NCBI RefSeq assembly: GCF_010723735.1
Contig: NZ_BLLB01000001.1
Coordinates: 121,398-185,397 of the forward strand
Origin: Mycolicibacterium hippocampi
Lineage (GTDB): Bacteria; Actinomycetota; Actinomycetes; Mycobacteriales; Mycobacteriaceae
DNA length: 64,000 bases
Reading direction: 5' to 3'
This document shows positions 62,518-64,000 of this stretch, piece after piece. A model generated the notes under the pieces. That model ran no database searches. It was not told the origin of the DNA and worked only from the letters and a program-made list of their open reading frames with translations. Each line of letters begins with the position of its first letter. The stretch's first letter is position 1. A program made the position numbers and the translations under genes.

Positions 62518-63468
62518 ATGACCATCAAACTTGGAGCCCCCGCCGACGTCATCGCCGCTGCCCCCGCCCTGCTGGGCTTCACCCCCACCAACAGCGTCGT
62601 GGTCTACCTGCTAGGCACCGAGCCCGACGGCACCCCCATCATCAAAGTCACCATCCGCTGCGACATCACCATCAGCGCCAGCCAAGCTGCCAGCTTCGCC
62701 CGCACCTGCCACCTCGACGCCGCGAAATACGACGGCGCCCTGCTCCTGGCCGTGTGCAGCGCCGAGCTCGACGACCACGCCGCAGTGGTCCTCGACGGCA
62801 TCCGCGACTCCCTCACCGAGGCCGGCATCACCGTCCGCCGCCGCCTCACCACCCGCGACGTCACCGCCGCCGGTACCTGGATCGACCCCGACACCGGAGC
62901 CACCGGAACCACCTACCCCTACACCGACTCGCTGCTGACCGCGCAGCGCATCCACGACGGCGCGATCCTCACCGCCCACCGCGAGGACCTCGTGCGCGAG
63001 TTCGACCCCATCACCCCCGCCCCCGCCGTCGCCGTCGGAGACCACGCCGTCCTGGTAACCACCACCATGGAGGACATCACCGACGCTCTCACCGGAGCCA
63101 GCCGCTACATCAGCGCCACCCTGTCCACCCGCGCCGGCATCCTCATCACCAGCCACCCCGCCCTCCGCGACGCGATGCTGCACCTCGCCCTCGACCACGA
63201 GCGTGCCGCCACCAACGTGTGGACCCACATCGCCCGCCAACTGCGCGGGCGCCCCCGCACCGAAGCGCTCACCATCGCCGCAGTCTGCTACTGCCTGATC
63301 AACGACACCGTCCGCGCCGGAATCGCCGCCGACATCGCCATCACCGAGGCCACCGACGCCGGCGACGAACCGCCCACCCTGGCCGCCATGCTCCTGGCCG
63401 CCCTCGAATCGGGCATCGAGCCCGCCCTGATCCGCCGCGTCCTCACCGACACCCACCCCGGCACTTAA
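62518..63468 (+). CDS. DUF4192 protein
   Basis: A 316-aa protein with the DUF4192 landmarks: PADVIAAAPALLGFTPTNSVVVYLLG at the N-terminus, YDGALLLAVCSAELDDHAAVVLDGIRDSL, and the late HIARQLRGRPRTEALTIAAVCYCLINDTVRAGIAADIAI. The family is widespread in actinobacterial chromosomes, plasmids and phages and has no known function. It follows the repeat leader B9 and ends in the shared hairpin. Confidence 0.85.
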   Translation: MTIKLGAPADVIAAAPALLGFTPTNSVVVYLLGTEPDGTPIIKVTIRCDITISASQAASFARTCHLDAAKYDGALLLAVCSAELDDHAAVVLDGIRDSLTEAGITVRRRLTTRDVTAAGTWIDPDTGATGTTYPYTDSLLTAQRIHDGAILTAHREDLVREFDPITPAPAVAVGDHAVLVTTTMEDITDALTGASRYISATLSTRAGILITSHPALRDAMLHLALDHERAATNVWTHIARQLRGRPRTEALTIAAVCYCLINDTVRAGIAADIAITEATDAGDEPPTLAAMLLAALESGIEPALIRRVLTDTHPGT

Positions 63469-63480
63469 CCCGCCGCCCCC

Positions 63481-63514
63481 CGGCCGGTGTCCGCGCAGGG
63501 TGCGGGCACCGGCT
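63481..63514 (+). terminator. Shared array hairpin, copy 3
   Basis: Third copy of the GCCGGTGTCCGC/GCGGGCACCGGC hairpin, 13 bp after the DUF4192 stop. Confidence 0.75.
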
Positions 63515-63535
63515 GGTGTGGTGTCTTCCGGTACG

Positions 63536-63842
63536 CGGTCGCCGGCGCACTAGGTGCGACCGGCGGATGCCCGCCTGCGGCAGGCGTGGTCCAGCCCTCA
63601 CCTTTAACCGTTCAGCTGGGTCGCCCAGTGTGACCGACGAGGCCCCGTCACGCGCAACCCACACCCGCGCCGAACTCCGCAGGCCGAGTGACCTTTTCGG
63701 CCCTACCAAGCTCGCTGCCGCTCGCGGGCCGAAAACCCTGCTCCGCCCGTCACGGCCTCTTCGGGTTGCGCGCCACCCGCCGGTCCCCACAGCCCCAGCG
63801 CTAACCGGCGCAGCAAATACCGCAGACGAACGGAGAACAACC
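63536..63842 (+). repeat. Structured repeat family B, copy 10 (I/II mosaic)
   Basis: Subtype I outer parts, but the apical loop CTACCAAGCTCGCTGCCGC is that of subtype II. This indicates recombination between copies. Directly precedes ATG 63843. Confidence 0.88.
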
Positions 63843-64000
63843 ATGACCCTCGCCGCCAACCCCTGGGCCGTCACCGACCACGACCCCACCAGCAACCTCA
63901 ACGCCGGGCCGAGCACCACGGCGGTGCTGGCCTACGCCCGCGCCGACATCCACTCCGCTGTGGCCGCCGCCGACGACCCGCACCGCCGCCACCAATACAC
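63843..64000 (+). CDS. Array protein, N-terminal part only
   Basis: The frame is open to the window edge (52 residues visible): LAANPWAVTDHDPTSNLNAG then STTAVLAYARADIHSAVAAADDPHRRHQY. It starts directly after copy B10. Too little is visible to assign a family; the array continues beyond the window. Confidence 0.55.
   Translation, partial: MTLAANPWAVTDHDPTSNLNAGPSTTAVLAYARADIHSAVAAADDPHRRHQY

Noticed and set aside
52412..62521. Open frame MTDEAPSRATHTRAELRRPS present in many family B copies
   Set aside because: It is the translation of the repeat itself. It runs in frame with the downstream gene in some copies (53924, 60638) and out of frame in others (52644), while a good ribosome site always sits at the inner ATG.
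52341..63842. CRISPR-like array
   Set aside because: Repeats are about 300 bp, spaced by whole genes, with no short regular repeat-spacer pattern and no cas genes.
1..64000. Search for tRNA, rRNA, relaxase, type IV or ESX secretion genes
   Set aside because: None was recognised; mobility of the replicon is therefore inferred only from gene content and must be checked outside the window.

Overview
The window is high-GC actinobacterial DNA and most likely comes from a large mycobacterial (Mycobacterium/Mycolicibacterium) plasmid or a similar mobile replicon. The evidence is two WhiB-like proteins around a Rep-like protein, two ParA loci, an MbcTA-type RES/Xre toxin-antitoxin pair, VapBC, an Ig/YkuD L,D-transpeptidase, two DUF4226-like (ESX-associated type) proteins and an IS1081-like element. 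No rRNA, tRNA, ribosomal protein or core metabolic gene was seen.

Region 1 (1-9.6 kb) is a patchwork: the end of a CopC protein, a DsbA-like thiol oxidoreductase, an L,D-transpeptidase, a truncated GAF protein, a RES-Xre toxin-antitoxin pair, a lytic-transglycosylase fusion and a thermonuclease pseudogene. Region 2 (9.6-24.2 kb) looks like the plasmid backbone: WhiB, a repeat-rich untranslated stretch, a Rep-like HTH protein translationally coupled to a second WhiB, parA plus a ribbon-helix-helix partner, a second parAB, several DNA-binding proteins, and a frameshifted tyrosine recombinase. The palindrome TTAACCGCGGTTAA recurs around both ParA loci and is a parS candidate.

Region 3 (24.4-44 kb) is accessory cargo. 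It holds resolvase and Abi_C remnants joined by a pentanucleotide repeat, a flavin disulfide reductase with a divergent MerR regulator, a ChrB/MFS module between two resolvase-type direct repeats, an Xre/Imm61-like pair (the second gene frameshifted), VapBC, an atypical Ser/Thr kinase, an ATP-dependent DNA ligase split by an IS1081-like element with a 9-bp target duplication, and a three-gene cluster of unknown function.

Region 4 (44-64 kb) is the most unusual part. At least 22 genes run in one direction, mostly small and unrecognised, and many end in a perfect-stem hairpin. Most transcription units are preceded by a long structured repeat: four copies of family A (about 200 bp, 44-49.4 kb), then ten copies of family B (about 300 bp, 52.3-63.8 kb). 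Stem arms differ between copies but stay complementary, so the fold itself appears to be conserved. The gene content (PP-loop/PAPS-reductase-like protein, DUF932, ParB-like protein, NrdH redoxin, DnaB-N-like protein, secreted protease, HigBA-type toxin-antitoxin, DUF4192) resembles conjugative-plasmid leading regions, where hairpin single-strand promoters drive early, often anti-defence, genes in the recipient. Whether the repeats act as single-strand DNA promoters or as structured RNA leaders cannot be decided from sequence alone. All functional statements are inferences from motifs; no database search was run.
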